From: Acidobacteriota bacterium
GTDB lineage: Bacteria; Acidobacteriota; Blastocatellia; Pyrinomonadales; Pyrinomonadaceae
Direction of reading: 5' to 3'
NCBI GenBank assembly: GCA_013813755.1
Contig: JACCRD010000051.1
Location: forward strand, 1 to 25,941
Length of the DNA stretch: 25,941 nucleotides
Shown in pieces: positions 7,354-13,502 of this stretch (its first letter is position 1; each line of letters starts with the position of its first letter). The notes under the pieces were generated by a model. That model was not told where the DNA came from, did no database searches, and worked only from the letters and a program-made list of their open reading frames with translations. Both the position numbers and the translations under genes were made by a program.

Positions 7354-7944
7354 TCAACTGTTTTCAATTTGGTAAACATCTAAAATTTCCTGAATCACGA
7401 ATTGACACGAACCGCATCCGCCGCCCGCGTTACAAATCTTGGTTACTTCCTCAACCGTCTCGAGTGAATTGATTCTGATCAGATTTTCGATTGTCTCTTC
7501 CGAAACACCGAAACAACTGCAAATCAGAGCTTTTTCCCCCGTCCATTCCGCAACCCTTAAAGCACGAAAATTTGCCAGCGCGTTTTGCAGAGTCTCCAGA
7601 CACAAATCCATACAATGCTGTCGCTGTTTGCTAAACGCGCCGAGTTTATTTTCAATTTCACTCTGCAGAATTTTTTTCTCCAAGCTTTTAGAATCAGATA
7701 TTTTTTTGCCTTCTATCAGTTCCGACAGAATATCCGCTGCCGCGATTAGATAGCCGCAACCGTTAGTTTGAAATTTCGCTTGAAGAATTTCTTTTGAATC
7801 GATTTCAATCTGCATTCCGATGCGTAGCGCGGCGCCGCAAACAAAGGTCGCGTTTTTACCGACGGCGTTCGCGCCCAGAAGCGCGCCGGCGTTTGTGGGC
7901 GCGTGAAATCTCTCGCTGATTTTCGGCGGGTAAAAATTCACCAA
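7354..7944 (-). CDS. NifU-like Fe-S scaffold: IscU-type domain plus BFD-like [2Fe-2S] domain, no Nfu domain
   Basis: A 196-residue iron-sulfur assembly scaffold. The N-terminal domain matches NifU/IscU, with the three scaffold cysteines C36 (VCGA), C63 (GCGY) and H110-C111. The C-terminal domain (about 140-190) is BFD-like: CSC (142-144) followed by CGSC (177-180), the permanent [2Fe-2S] site of NifU. The third, C-terminal Nfu domain of full NifU (about 300 residues) is absent. The Asp that normally follows the first scaffold cysteine (CGD) is Ala here (C36-G-A38). Start codon is TTG at 7944 or the adjacent GTG at 7941; neither has a Shine-Dalgarno, and a heptamer repeat sits where one should be. 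No desulfurase gene is adjacent. Confidence 0.88.
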   Translation of the reverse strand: MVNFYPPKISERFHAPTNAGALLGANAVGKNATFVCGAALRIGMQIEIDSKEILQAKFQTNGCGYLIAAADILSELIEGKKISDSKSLEKKILQSEIENKLGAFSKQRQHCMDLCLETLQNALANFRALRVAEWTGEKALICSCFGVSEETIENLIRINSLETVEEVTKICNAGGGCGSCQFVIQEILDVYQIENS

Positions 7945-7964
7945 TTAGAAATTAGAAATTAAAA
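7944..7964. repeat. Three tandem heptamers (ATTAGAA)
   Basis: Two exact copies of ATTAGAA (7944-7950, 7951-7957) and one variant ATTAAAA (7958-7964) lie directly upstream of the NifU-like start, in place of a ribosome-binding site. Confidence 0.7.
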
Positions 7965-8052
7965 AGACAAAAGTAAAGGGTAATCTGCTTTGTAAATTAC
8001 CGACAAATTCAAAGTTTTTGTTTTTTGACTTAAAGTTTTCGCGGCAATTGTG

Positions 8053-8058
8053 TATAAA
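8053..8058 (+). promoter_or_regulatory. Candidate -10 element before the TlpA-like gene
   Basis: TATAAA lies 9 bases before the ATG at 8068. A TTGACT at 8025-8030 is a possible -35 but is 22 bases away, longer than usual. No Shine-Dalgarno is visible, so a nearly leaderless mRNA is possible. Confidence 0.35.
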
Positions 8059-8067
8059 TTGAACTTG

Positions 8068-8637
8068 ATGAAATTGTTTTACCTTTTAGTTTTCACTGTT
8101 TACCTTTTGATTTGCGTTAGCTGTCGTTCCGCCGCCTCACCGATTTCTGTTTCCAATCAACCGATTTCAATAAATAACGTTCCGCAAACTAATCTGCCGC
8201 TGCCTTCAAATAAAGATATTGAGAAACTTGGATGGAAAACTTCAAGTGGTGAGGAAAAAAAAATTTCCGATTATCGCGGCAAAGTCGTTGTGCTTGATTT
8301 CTGGGCAACATATTGTCCGCCGTGTCTCGAAGAAATACCGCATCTGGTTAATTTACAAAATAAATATCGAGAACAAAATTTTGAAGTTATTGGCTTGCAC
8401 GTCGGCGGCGAGGAAGATTTGCCAAGAGTTCCAGCCTTTATCGAAAAACTGAAAATGAACTATGTTCTCGCCTTCCCGGAGGACAAATTAACCAATGTTT
8501 TGTTTGGCGGGCAAACCGCTATTCCGCAGACTTTTGTTGTTGACCGAAACGGAAATTTAGTGGAAAAATTTGTCGGTTATGATTTGAAAGTCAAAAATAG
8601 AATGGAGAAAGCAATCGAAAAGTCTCTGGCTAAATAA
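8068..8637 (+). CDS. TlpA-like thioredoxin-fold lipoprotein
   Basis: Exported thiol-disulfide protein facing the periplasm, 189 residues from the ATG at 8068. An in-frame GTG at 8050 would add six residues but overlaps the -10-like TATAAA, so I prefer the ATG. A hydrophobic signal segment ends at a cysteine in the context ICVSC (lipidation probable). After a Ser/Asn/Pro-rich linker comes the thioredoxin domain: VVVLDFWATYCPPC with the active CPPC pair (a Tyr replaces the common Trp before it), then the cis-proline loop AIPQTF. AhpC/TSA-TlpA members of this type reduce cytochrome c apoproteins or other envelope disulfides; the partner here is unknown. No cytochrome-maturation gene is adjacent. 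Confidence 0.9.
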   Translation: MKLFYLLVFTVYLLICVSCRSAASPISVSNQPISINNVPQTNLPLPSNKDIEKLGWKTSSGEEKKISDYRGKVVVLDFWATYCPPCLEEIPHLVNLQNKYREQNFEVIGLHVGGEEDLPRVPAFIEKLKMNYVLAFPEDKLTNVLFGGQTAIPQTFVVDRNGNLVEKFVGYDLKVKNRMEKAIEKSLAK

Positions 8638-8691
8638 TTTGCGGCTGTTACAATCTGAAAAATTTTCGATCAGGCAATCTTTTGGAGACCT

Positions 8692-9357
8692 ATGAAACGA
8701 ACATTTCACGAAAATGGTCTTTCAATTGTGCTGTTTGTTTTGTTTTTTCTCTCGCTTGTCGGGCAGTATTTTACAGGCTACAGCGAATACAACGAGGAGC
8801 GTCGCGCCCACGGCGAAAATGCGGTCAGTTACACGCAATATTTTGGAGAAGGACATTTTATTGAAGCCGTCTTTGAAAATTGGGAAAGTGAATTTCTTCA
8901 AATGGGAGCGTATGTTTTGCTCACCGTTTTTTTATTTCAGAAAGGCTCGTCCGAATCGAAAACTCCAGGCACTACCGAGCGGATCGATATTATTGTCGAA
9001 GATTCCAAAAAAGATAAAAATATGCCGTATCCAGTCAGGCGCGGCGGTTTGATCTTAAAGTTGTATGAATACTCTCTAAGTATCGCTCTGTTTTTATTAT
9101 TTTTAATGTCGTTTGTTTTGCACGCCGTCGGAGGCGCGAAGGATTATAATATCCAGCAAATTCAGCACAATGAACCGACGGTTTCAACTCTCGAGTATAT
9201 GAGCGGATCACGCTTCTGGTTTGAATCGTTTCAAAACTGGCAAAGCGAATTTTTATCAATCGGGCTGATGGTTGTTTTGTCAATTTATTTGCGGCAAAAA
9301 GGTTCGCCCGAATCAAAACCGGTGGACAGCCCGCACAGCGATACAGGAACAAGTTAA
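8692..9357 (+). CDS. Tandem DUF6766 membrane protein
   Basis: A 221-residue integral membrane protein of unknown function built from two copies of one module. Copy 1 (about 7-90) and copy 2 (about 126-209) share the same order: a hydrophobic helix after 'LSI', a polar loop with E/D-YN, an aromatic F(E/Q)NW(E/Q)SEFL motif (62-69 and 180-187), a second hydrophobic helix, and an ending QKGS.ESK (83-90 and 202-209). The copies are joined by a charged linker (95-118). Four helices are predicted. It resembles the DUF6766 family common in soil bacteria. The start is supported by GGAG four bases before the ATG. I cannot assign a role. Confidence 0.85.
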   Translation: MKRTFHENGLSIVLFVLFFLSLVGQYFTGYSEYNEERRAHGENAVSYTQYFGEGHFIEAVFENWESEFLQMGAYVLLTVFLFQKGSSESKTPGTTERIDIIVEDSKKDKNMPYPVRRGGLILKLYEYSLSIALFLLFLMSFVLHAVGGAKDYNIQQIQHNEPTVSTLEYMSGSRFWFESFQNWQSEFLSIGLMVVLSIYLRQKGSPESKPVDSPHSDTGTS

Positions 9358-9388
9358 ACGTATTTTTGTCATAGTCCGAAACTGTTAA

Positions 9389-9874
9389 ATGAATAAAAAT
9401 CTTTTTGATTCAAACACTAAAAAATCAAATATTAAAACGGTCGAACAAATTTCGGCGGGCGGCGTGGCGTTTCGTCAAACTGATTCGATTATTGAAATCG
9501 CCTTGATCGCGGTCAACCCGAGCGGGCGCTGGCAGCTTCCCAAGGGCATTATTGATCCGGGAGAAACTTCTGAAACCGCGGCGCTGCGCGAAGTGCGCGA
9601 AGAAGCCGGTATCGAAACCGATCTGCTGGCGCCGATTGAGACAATTGAATATTGGTATTTTGGAGACAAAAACGGCGAGCGTGTCAGATTTCACAAACTT
9701 GTCCATTTTTATCTTTTGGCTTACCGCCGCGGCAGTGTTGGAGATCACGATCACGAAGTTGACGAGGCACGCTGGGTAAAATTGTCTGAAGCGTTAAAAA
9801 TGCTGGCTTTTCAGGGAGAAAAATCAGTTGTCGAAAAAGCCTCGAAGCTGATTCCGCAATTTCTTGAAAAATAA
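9389..9874 (+). CDS. Nudix hydrolase
   Basis: A 161-residue hydrolase of nucleoside diphosphate-linked compounds. The Nudix box is complete: G53-x5-E59-x7-R67-E68-V-R-E71-E72-A-G74-I75. It is preceded by SAGGVAFR and a W-x-LPKG entry (48-53). The lysine-glycine and following 'EYWYF' strand resemble the diadenosine-polyphosphate/MutT-like group, but the substrate cannot be fixed. The start ATG at 9389 has no strong Shine-Dalgarno. Its stop codon (9872-9874) directly abuts the stop of the convergent deacetylase-fold gene (9875-9877), with no base between them and no visible terminator. Confidence 0.93.
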   Translation: MNKNLFDSNTKKSNIKTVEQISAGGVAFRQTDSIIEIALIAVNPSGRWQLPKGIIDPGETSETAALREVREEAGIETDLLAPIETIEYWYFGDKNGERVRFHKLVHFYLLAYRRGSVGDHDHEVDEARWVKLSEALKMLAFQGEKSVVEKASKLIPQFLEK

Positions 9875-10807
9875 TTACGTCGAAACATTCTGCGTTTGGC
9901 TATTGAAATAAACTTTTTTAATTGCCCGAATCGTATTGCAGTGAATTTCAACCGTGTCTCTAATATCCAGAGCGTAACCGCCCGACATTACCGTGACAAT
10001 CGGGATTTCCAGTTTCCTAGCGTATTTAAGTACCATTTCATCTCTCCGGCGCAAACCTTCAATTGTCAGACCGAGCCGTCCAAGCTTATCTTTTTCAAAC
10101 GGATCGGCGCCCGCCAGATAAAAAACAATATCCGGTTCATTTAAAAATATGCGCGGTAAGGCTTCGTTCAGGGTTTCCAGAAATTCCGTATCTGAAGTTT
10201 TATCGGGCAATTCGATATCAAGACTGGAATTTTCCTTAAAAAGCGGATAATTTTTCGCTCCGTGCATCGAAAAAGTAAAAATTTTCGGCTCGTCCCTAAA
10301 GATAAATGCCGTGCCGTTGCCTTGATGCACGTCGCAATCAATCACTAAAAAGTTTGCAAGCGATTGGTCACGCTGCAAAACTCTGATGGCGATGGCGACA
10401 TCGTTCAAAACGCAAAAACCTTCGCCGCGATCCGGAAAAGCGTGGTGAGTGCCGCCCGCCAGGTTCGATGAAACACCGTTAAGCAGAGCGGAACGCGCCG
10501 CATTAATTGTTCCCGAAACAGCGAGGAACGAACGTCTGACAAGCGACTCGGACCAAGGTAAACCAAGTCTTCTAATTTCCTTCGCCGTTAAATCGCCTAC
10601 GCGCAGACGATTTATATAATCTTCCGTGTGAACGAGAAGCACATCTTTTATCTCAGCCGGATTCGGTTCAACAATTTCAGAAACCGACAAATTTCCTTCT
10701 TCGAGCAGTTTATTTCTGACAAGTTCAAATTTCTTAATCGGAAAAACGTGACCTTCTCCAATTTCGGCGTAATAGAGGGGCGAGTAAAAAATATTAAAAA
10801 TACTCAT
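9875..10807 (-). CDS. Histone-deacetylase-fold zinc amidohydrolase (AcuC/HDAC family)
   Basis: A 310-residue cytosolic protein of the arginase/HDAC superfamily that removes acetyl or similar acyl groups from amines (acetylated proteins, polyamines or other metabolites). The active site is complete: the His pair GGTHHAF (H121, H122), zinc ligands D159 and H161 in DCDVHQGNGT, D235 in AGADPFEKD, and the SGGY loop (276-279). The ATG at 10807 is chosen because the longer frame, from a TTG at 10834, would run through the TATAAT at 10817-10822. With this start, the protein begins right at the first strand (IFYSP). No acetyl-CoA synthetase or acetyltransferase is adjacent, so the substrate is open. 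Confidence 0.92.
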   Translation of the reverse strand: MSIFNIFYSPLYYAEIGEGHVFPIKKFELVRNKLLEEGNLSVSEIVEPNPAEIKDVLLVHTEDYINRLRVGDLTAKEIRRLGLPWSESLVRRSFLAVSGTINAARSALLNGVSSNLAGGTHHAFPDRGEGFCVLNDVAIAIRVLQRDQSLANFLVIDCDVHQGNGTAFIFRDEPKIFTFSMHGAKNYPLFKENSSLDIELPDKTSDTEFLETLNEALPRIFLNEPDIVFYLAGADPFEKDKLGRLGLTIEGLRRRDEMVLKYARKLEIPIVTVMSGGYALDIRDTVEIHCNTIRAIKKVYFNSQTQNVST

Positions 10808-10816
10808 TCTGCATAA

Positions 10817-10846
10817 ATTATAGATGATGGACAATTAATATGATAA
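10817..10846 (-). promoter_or_regulatory. Promoter of the HDAC-like gene, leaderless arrangement
   Basis: On the minus strand TTATCA (10846-10841), an 18-base spacer and TATAAT (10822-10817) form a good sigma-70-type promoter. The start ATG at 10807 follows the -10 by 9 bases, leaving almost no untranslated leader and no Shine-Dalgarno. Confidence 0.6.
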
Positions 10847-10917
10847 TTTAGTCATTGATTGAGTTGTCGACTTTTAAAGCGCTTTTCGTTTGTTTATTGC
10901 CAGGAATTAAAAATTAG

Positions 10918-10949
10918 TGCGGTTTATGTCTTAAAAAACATAAACCGCA
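10918..10949 (-). terminator. Intrinsic terminator after the pgm-ftsB-like operon
   Basis: A perfect 12-bp stem (10918-10929 with 10938-10949) around an 8-base loop is followed on the minus strand by a T-rich stretch (ctaattttta). It lies between the FtsB-like stop at 11057 and the promoter of the next gene, the right place for a terminator. Confidence 0.65.
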
Positions 10950-11056
10950 TATTCGGGCGAAGGTTTTGCTGGAGGCAATGCGGAGCGGATGGGCAAAAGG
11001 CGCGGTGAAAAAACAGGGCGGGCGTAATCGGTTGATAATTAACTCTCCGCATTTAG

Positions 11057-11422
11057 TTAATTTATCGACACGAGAATCTTTTCAGAACGACGACTCAGAC
11101 CAATTTTTTGAGCTTCGTGCTCGATGGCGCGTGAATCGGTTTTCAAATCATGAATTTCTTCCTGAATAATCAAGTTTTGTTTGTTTATTTGTTCAACCTC
11201 AATGCTTAAACGCTCGTTTTGTTCAAATTCGACGATCATTTCTGAATAAGCGCGAAAATTAACAGTTATGCAAACTATAAAAGTCATCAAAACAATCACG
11301 GCGAAGGTAAACCATTGTGGAGTTGCGCTCGCCCGACTGCGTTTGACAGTTTTCAAACGAGTTTGTACGGGTATTGAAACCACGTGTGTATTATCCCAAT
11401 AAGTAGCGACGACCTTGCTCAA
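11057..11422 (-). CDS. FtsB/DivIC-like septum formation protein (membrane helix plus coiled coil)
   Basis: A 121-residue bitopic membrane protein: a basic N-terminal cytosolic part (1-36), one transmembrane helix (about 37-56), then a charged coiled coil (about 60-100) and the FtsB-type ending with A-x-K-I-G-L (104-109). FtsB/DivIC proteins join FtsL and FtsQ in the divisome; that role is inferred from architecture. The start is TTG at 11422, inside the 3' end of the phosphohexomutase gene, supported by GGAGGT five bases upstream. A GTG 39 bases further on lacks such a site. The overlap of 32 bases implies coupling with pgm. FtsB genes commonly sit next to eno, but here eno is 5.3 kb away. 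Confidence 0.72.
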   Translation of the reverse strand: MSKVVATYWDNTHVVSIPVQTRLKTVKRSRASATPQWFTFAVIVLMTFIVCITVNFRAYSEMIVEFEQNERLSIEVEQINKQNLIIQEEIHDLKTDSRAIEHEAQKIGLSRRSEKILVSIN

Positions 11423-12782
11423 GCAGCACCTCCAAATCTTCTATGTTTTCGCTTTCAGCGTAAATTCTCACTAACGGTTCAGTTCCCGATGGACGCAGAA
11501 GCATCCAGCTTTGATCGGCGAAAATAAACTTTACGCCGTCTAATCTATTTATCTTTTCAATCTTGCGACCACCAATGTCTGCTGGCTCCTGCAAAAGTTT
11601 TTCATGCAAACTGTGAGCGATTTCATCAGTCAGTTTAACTCCGATTTTGCCGGATTCCAGTTTTTCGACTCGTTTGTATAATTCTTGTAACTGCTCTGTT
11701 AAACTTTTCCCGCGAACCGCGACCGCTTCAGCAGCTAAAAGACAAGCCAAAATTCCGTCCTTTTCAGGATAATGCCCTTTAATGGAAAGCCCGGCTGACT
11801 CTTCGCCACCCAAAATAATTTTATCTTCGTTGATCAGTTCGCCGATATATTTAAAGCCAACCGGGGTTTCGTAAAGCTTAAGTCCTCTGTTTTCAGCTAC
11901 TCTGTCAATCAAGTGTGATGTGGCGACTGAACGGGCAACGCCTTCCTTCCAGCCGCGGCTTTCAGCCAGATAATCTGACAAAAGCGCGACTAATTCGTTT
12001 GGTGTTATAAATTTGCCGTTCGCGTCAATGATTCCGAATCTGTCCGCATCACCGTCGGTTGCGAGTCCGAGAGTTAGCTTTTTTGATAAAACCACACCTC
12101 GTAGTTCGTCCAGATGATCTTCGCTAGGCTCGGGCGAGCGACCGCCGAATGTGACATCGCGCCAATCGTGAATGGTTTCTACTTCTAAATTGTGGTCTAG
12201 CAGAATCTTATCCAAATAACCACGTCCGGTTCCCCAGAGAGCGTCAAAGGCGTAATTTCCTTTTGCCTGAGCAATTAAATCGAACCGGATTTTGGTTTTC
12301 AAATCGTCCAGATAATCCGGACGCGCGTCATAATCTTCAATTATTCCGCCGGATGCATTTTCCGTCGGTGAATTACGCGCGATAAAATCTTCAATCTTTT
12401 TTGTAATTTCCGGTAAAGCGGGCGCGCCGTCAGCAGTAGAGAATTTAATACCCTGATATTCCGGCGGATTATGCGAGGCTGTAAAATTTATGCCGCCTGC
12501 CGCTTTTTCAATTCTAATAGCATTGGAAATAGTTGGGGTTGGTGTTGGAGTCCTGCACAGCAAAACGCGAAAACCATTGTTTTTGAGAATTTGCGAAGCA
12601 ACTTCCGCAAAATTTTCACCCATAAACCGCGAATCGTGTCCGATGATTACAGTTTGACGATTTTCACCCGAAGTCTCATTCAAATATACGCAGATAGATT
12701 TGACCACCAGACGAACATTCTCGTATGTAAAGTCATCAGCGATAATTGATCTCCAGCCAGATGTTCCAAAGCGAATAGCCAT
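11391..12782 (-). CDS. Phosphoglucomutase/phosphomannomutase family
   Basis: A 463-residue alpha-D-phosphohexomutase that shifts phosphate between C1 and C6 of a hexose, feeding glycan precursor synthesis. All four domain motifs are visible: the phosphoserine loop TASHNPPEYQG with S103, the metal loop DGDADRFG (D243, D245, D247), the sugar loop GGEESAG (325-331), and the phosphate loop RPSGTEP (430-436). GTSGWR near the N-terminus (6-11) is the family start. Sequence alone cannot decide between glucose and mannose. ATG at 12782, with only a weak GGAA upstream. The FtsB-like gene starts inside its 3' end. Confidence 0.94.
   Translation of the reverse strand: MAIRFGTSGWRSIIADDFTYENVRLVVKSICVYLNETSGENRQTVIIGHDSRFMGENFAEVASQILKNNGFRVLLCRTPTPTPTISNAIRIEKAAGGINFTASHNPPEYQGIKFSTADGAPALPEITKKIEDFIARNSPTENASGGIIEDYDARPDYLDDLKTKIRFDLIAQAKGNYAFDALWGTGRGYLDKILLDHNLEVETIHDWRDVTFGGRSPEPSEDHLDELRGVVLSKKLTLGLATDGDADRFGIIDANGKFITPNELVALLSDYLAESRGWKEGVARSVATSHLIDRVAENRGLKLYETPVGFKYIGELINEDKIILGGEESAGLSIKGHYPEKDGILACLLAAEAVAVRGKSLTEQLQELYKRVEKLESGKIGVKLTDEIAHSLHEKLLQEPADIGGRKIEKINRLDGVKFIFADQSWMLLRPSGTEPLVRIYAESENIEDLEVLLEQGRRYLLG
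11428..11433 (-). promoter_or_regulatory. Shine-Dalgarno for the TTG-started FtsB-like gene
   Basis: GGAGGT on the minus strand, 5 bases before the TTG at 11422 and inside the pgm coding sequence. It decides the start in favour of TTG over the later GTG at 11383. Confidence 0.7.
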
Positions 12783-12880
12783 AAAGGTAATTCCAGAAAC
12801 TGCAACTTAGGATAAAATCTCTAATTTCTAAAAACTTAACGTCTAAAATTTAAGTTTTATGAGTGCGTTGATATTATGGA

Positions 12881-12908
12881 TTCACTTAACAGTTTTATGT
12901 TAAGTGAA
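12881..12908. repeat. 10-bp inverted repeat, possible operator or terminator
   Basis: TTCACTTAAC, 8 bases, GTTAAGTGAA. It lies about 100 bases upstream of the pgm start, on the far side from the radical SAM gene. There is no T-tract. Confidence 0.5.
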
Positions 12909-13202
12909 AATGACTCTACCATAGAAAAAATTGTTGTGTAAAGATATATATTTTTTAGCTAAGTCTTTTATTTAGAGTAGTTTATAAATTTTTTCTCAAG
13001 TAAGTATTTAACTAAGTGCTTAAAGGTAAACGATAGGTGAACGAAAATCCGCAAATAAAATGATAAGTTAAATACCCAATTATATTGATGATTTTGTAAT
13101 TTCCAGCAAATCCCCTGTGCAAATTCATTAAGCAATGGTTTAACCATATACCTATCATTTTCTACTTTTATCTCTAGTTGGAATGATTACCTGGTATTTA
13201 AC

Positions 13203-13231
13203 GTGTCAATTTAGGTCAAATCAAATATAAT
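13203..13231 (+). promoter_or_regulatory. Candidate promoter of the radical SAM transcript
   Basis: GTGTCA (13203-13208), a 17-base spacer and a perfect TATAAT (13226-13231). Transcription would start near 13238, giving a leader of about 265 bases. The -35 matches the consensus at four of six positions. Confidence 0.45.
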
Positions 13232-13238
13232 ACGACGT

Positions 13239-13319
13239 ATGTATCATATTGCCACAAAAGACTATCTTCTAAAGCTCTTACCGATTACTTGTAAAGTCTT
13301 TATTATTAAAGACATATGA
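13239..13319 (+). CDS. Possible 26-residue leader ORF
   Basis: An ATG seven bases after the TATAAT opens 26 codons (MYHIATKDYLL... ending KDI, then TGA), so it would be leaderless at the predicted transcription start. There is no run of one amino acid as in classic attenuators. A hairpin (13296-13313) overlaps its end and a stronger one (13346-13372) follows. Coding status is unproven; it could be chance in AT-rich DNA. Confidence 0.25.
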   Translation: MYHIATKDYLLKLLPITCKVFIIKDI

Positions 13320-13345
13320 GAACTTTAAGAGCGGCACGATTATTG

Positions 13346-13372
13346 CTTTCAATATTTGTAAAATATTGAAAG
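13346..13372 (+). repeat. Perfect 12-bp hairpin in the leader of the radical SAM gene
   Basis: CTTTCAATATTT, GTA, AAATATTGAAAG: fully palindromic arms with a 3-base loop. It lies 131 bases before the ATG and is followed by a pyrimidine-rich, not T-only, stretch. It could be an operator dyad or an RNA hairpin. Confidence 0.7.
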
Positions 13373-13502
13373 TTTCTTCCCGCTTTAGTTTTTTATTTCA
13401 AATGCAATTAAGTTAAATCATAATAATTCGCAGTATTTTGTTGCAGAAAGGAACTTTTGGAATTACTTATATTAAGCAATTTATTACGGAGATACAACTC
13501 AA

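Larger units (their letters stand above)
12783..13502. other. 720-base AT-rich region upstream of the radical SAM gene, with several dyads
   Basis: This gap has no long gene. It contains four perfect dyads: 12881-12908 (10-bp arms TTCACTTAAC/GTTAAGTGAA, 8-base loop), 13135-13147 (6-bp arms, 1-base centre), 13296-13313 (7-bp arms), and 13346-13372 (12-bp arms, 3-base loop). A promoter candidate is at 13203-13231 and a 26-codon ORF at 13239-13319. The density of palindromes suggests operators and/or a regulated leader. The region also contains the upstream side of the minus-strand pgm promoter, which I could not pinpoint. Confidence 0.6.

Noticed and set aside
10966..11169. A plus-strand reading frame overlapping the FtsB-like gene
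   Set aside because: It lies partly inside the opposite strand of a better-supported gene and partly over the terminator side. It has no domain, no ribosome-binding site and an odd composition.
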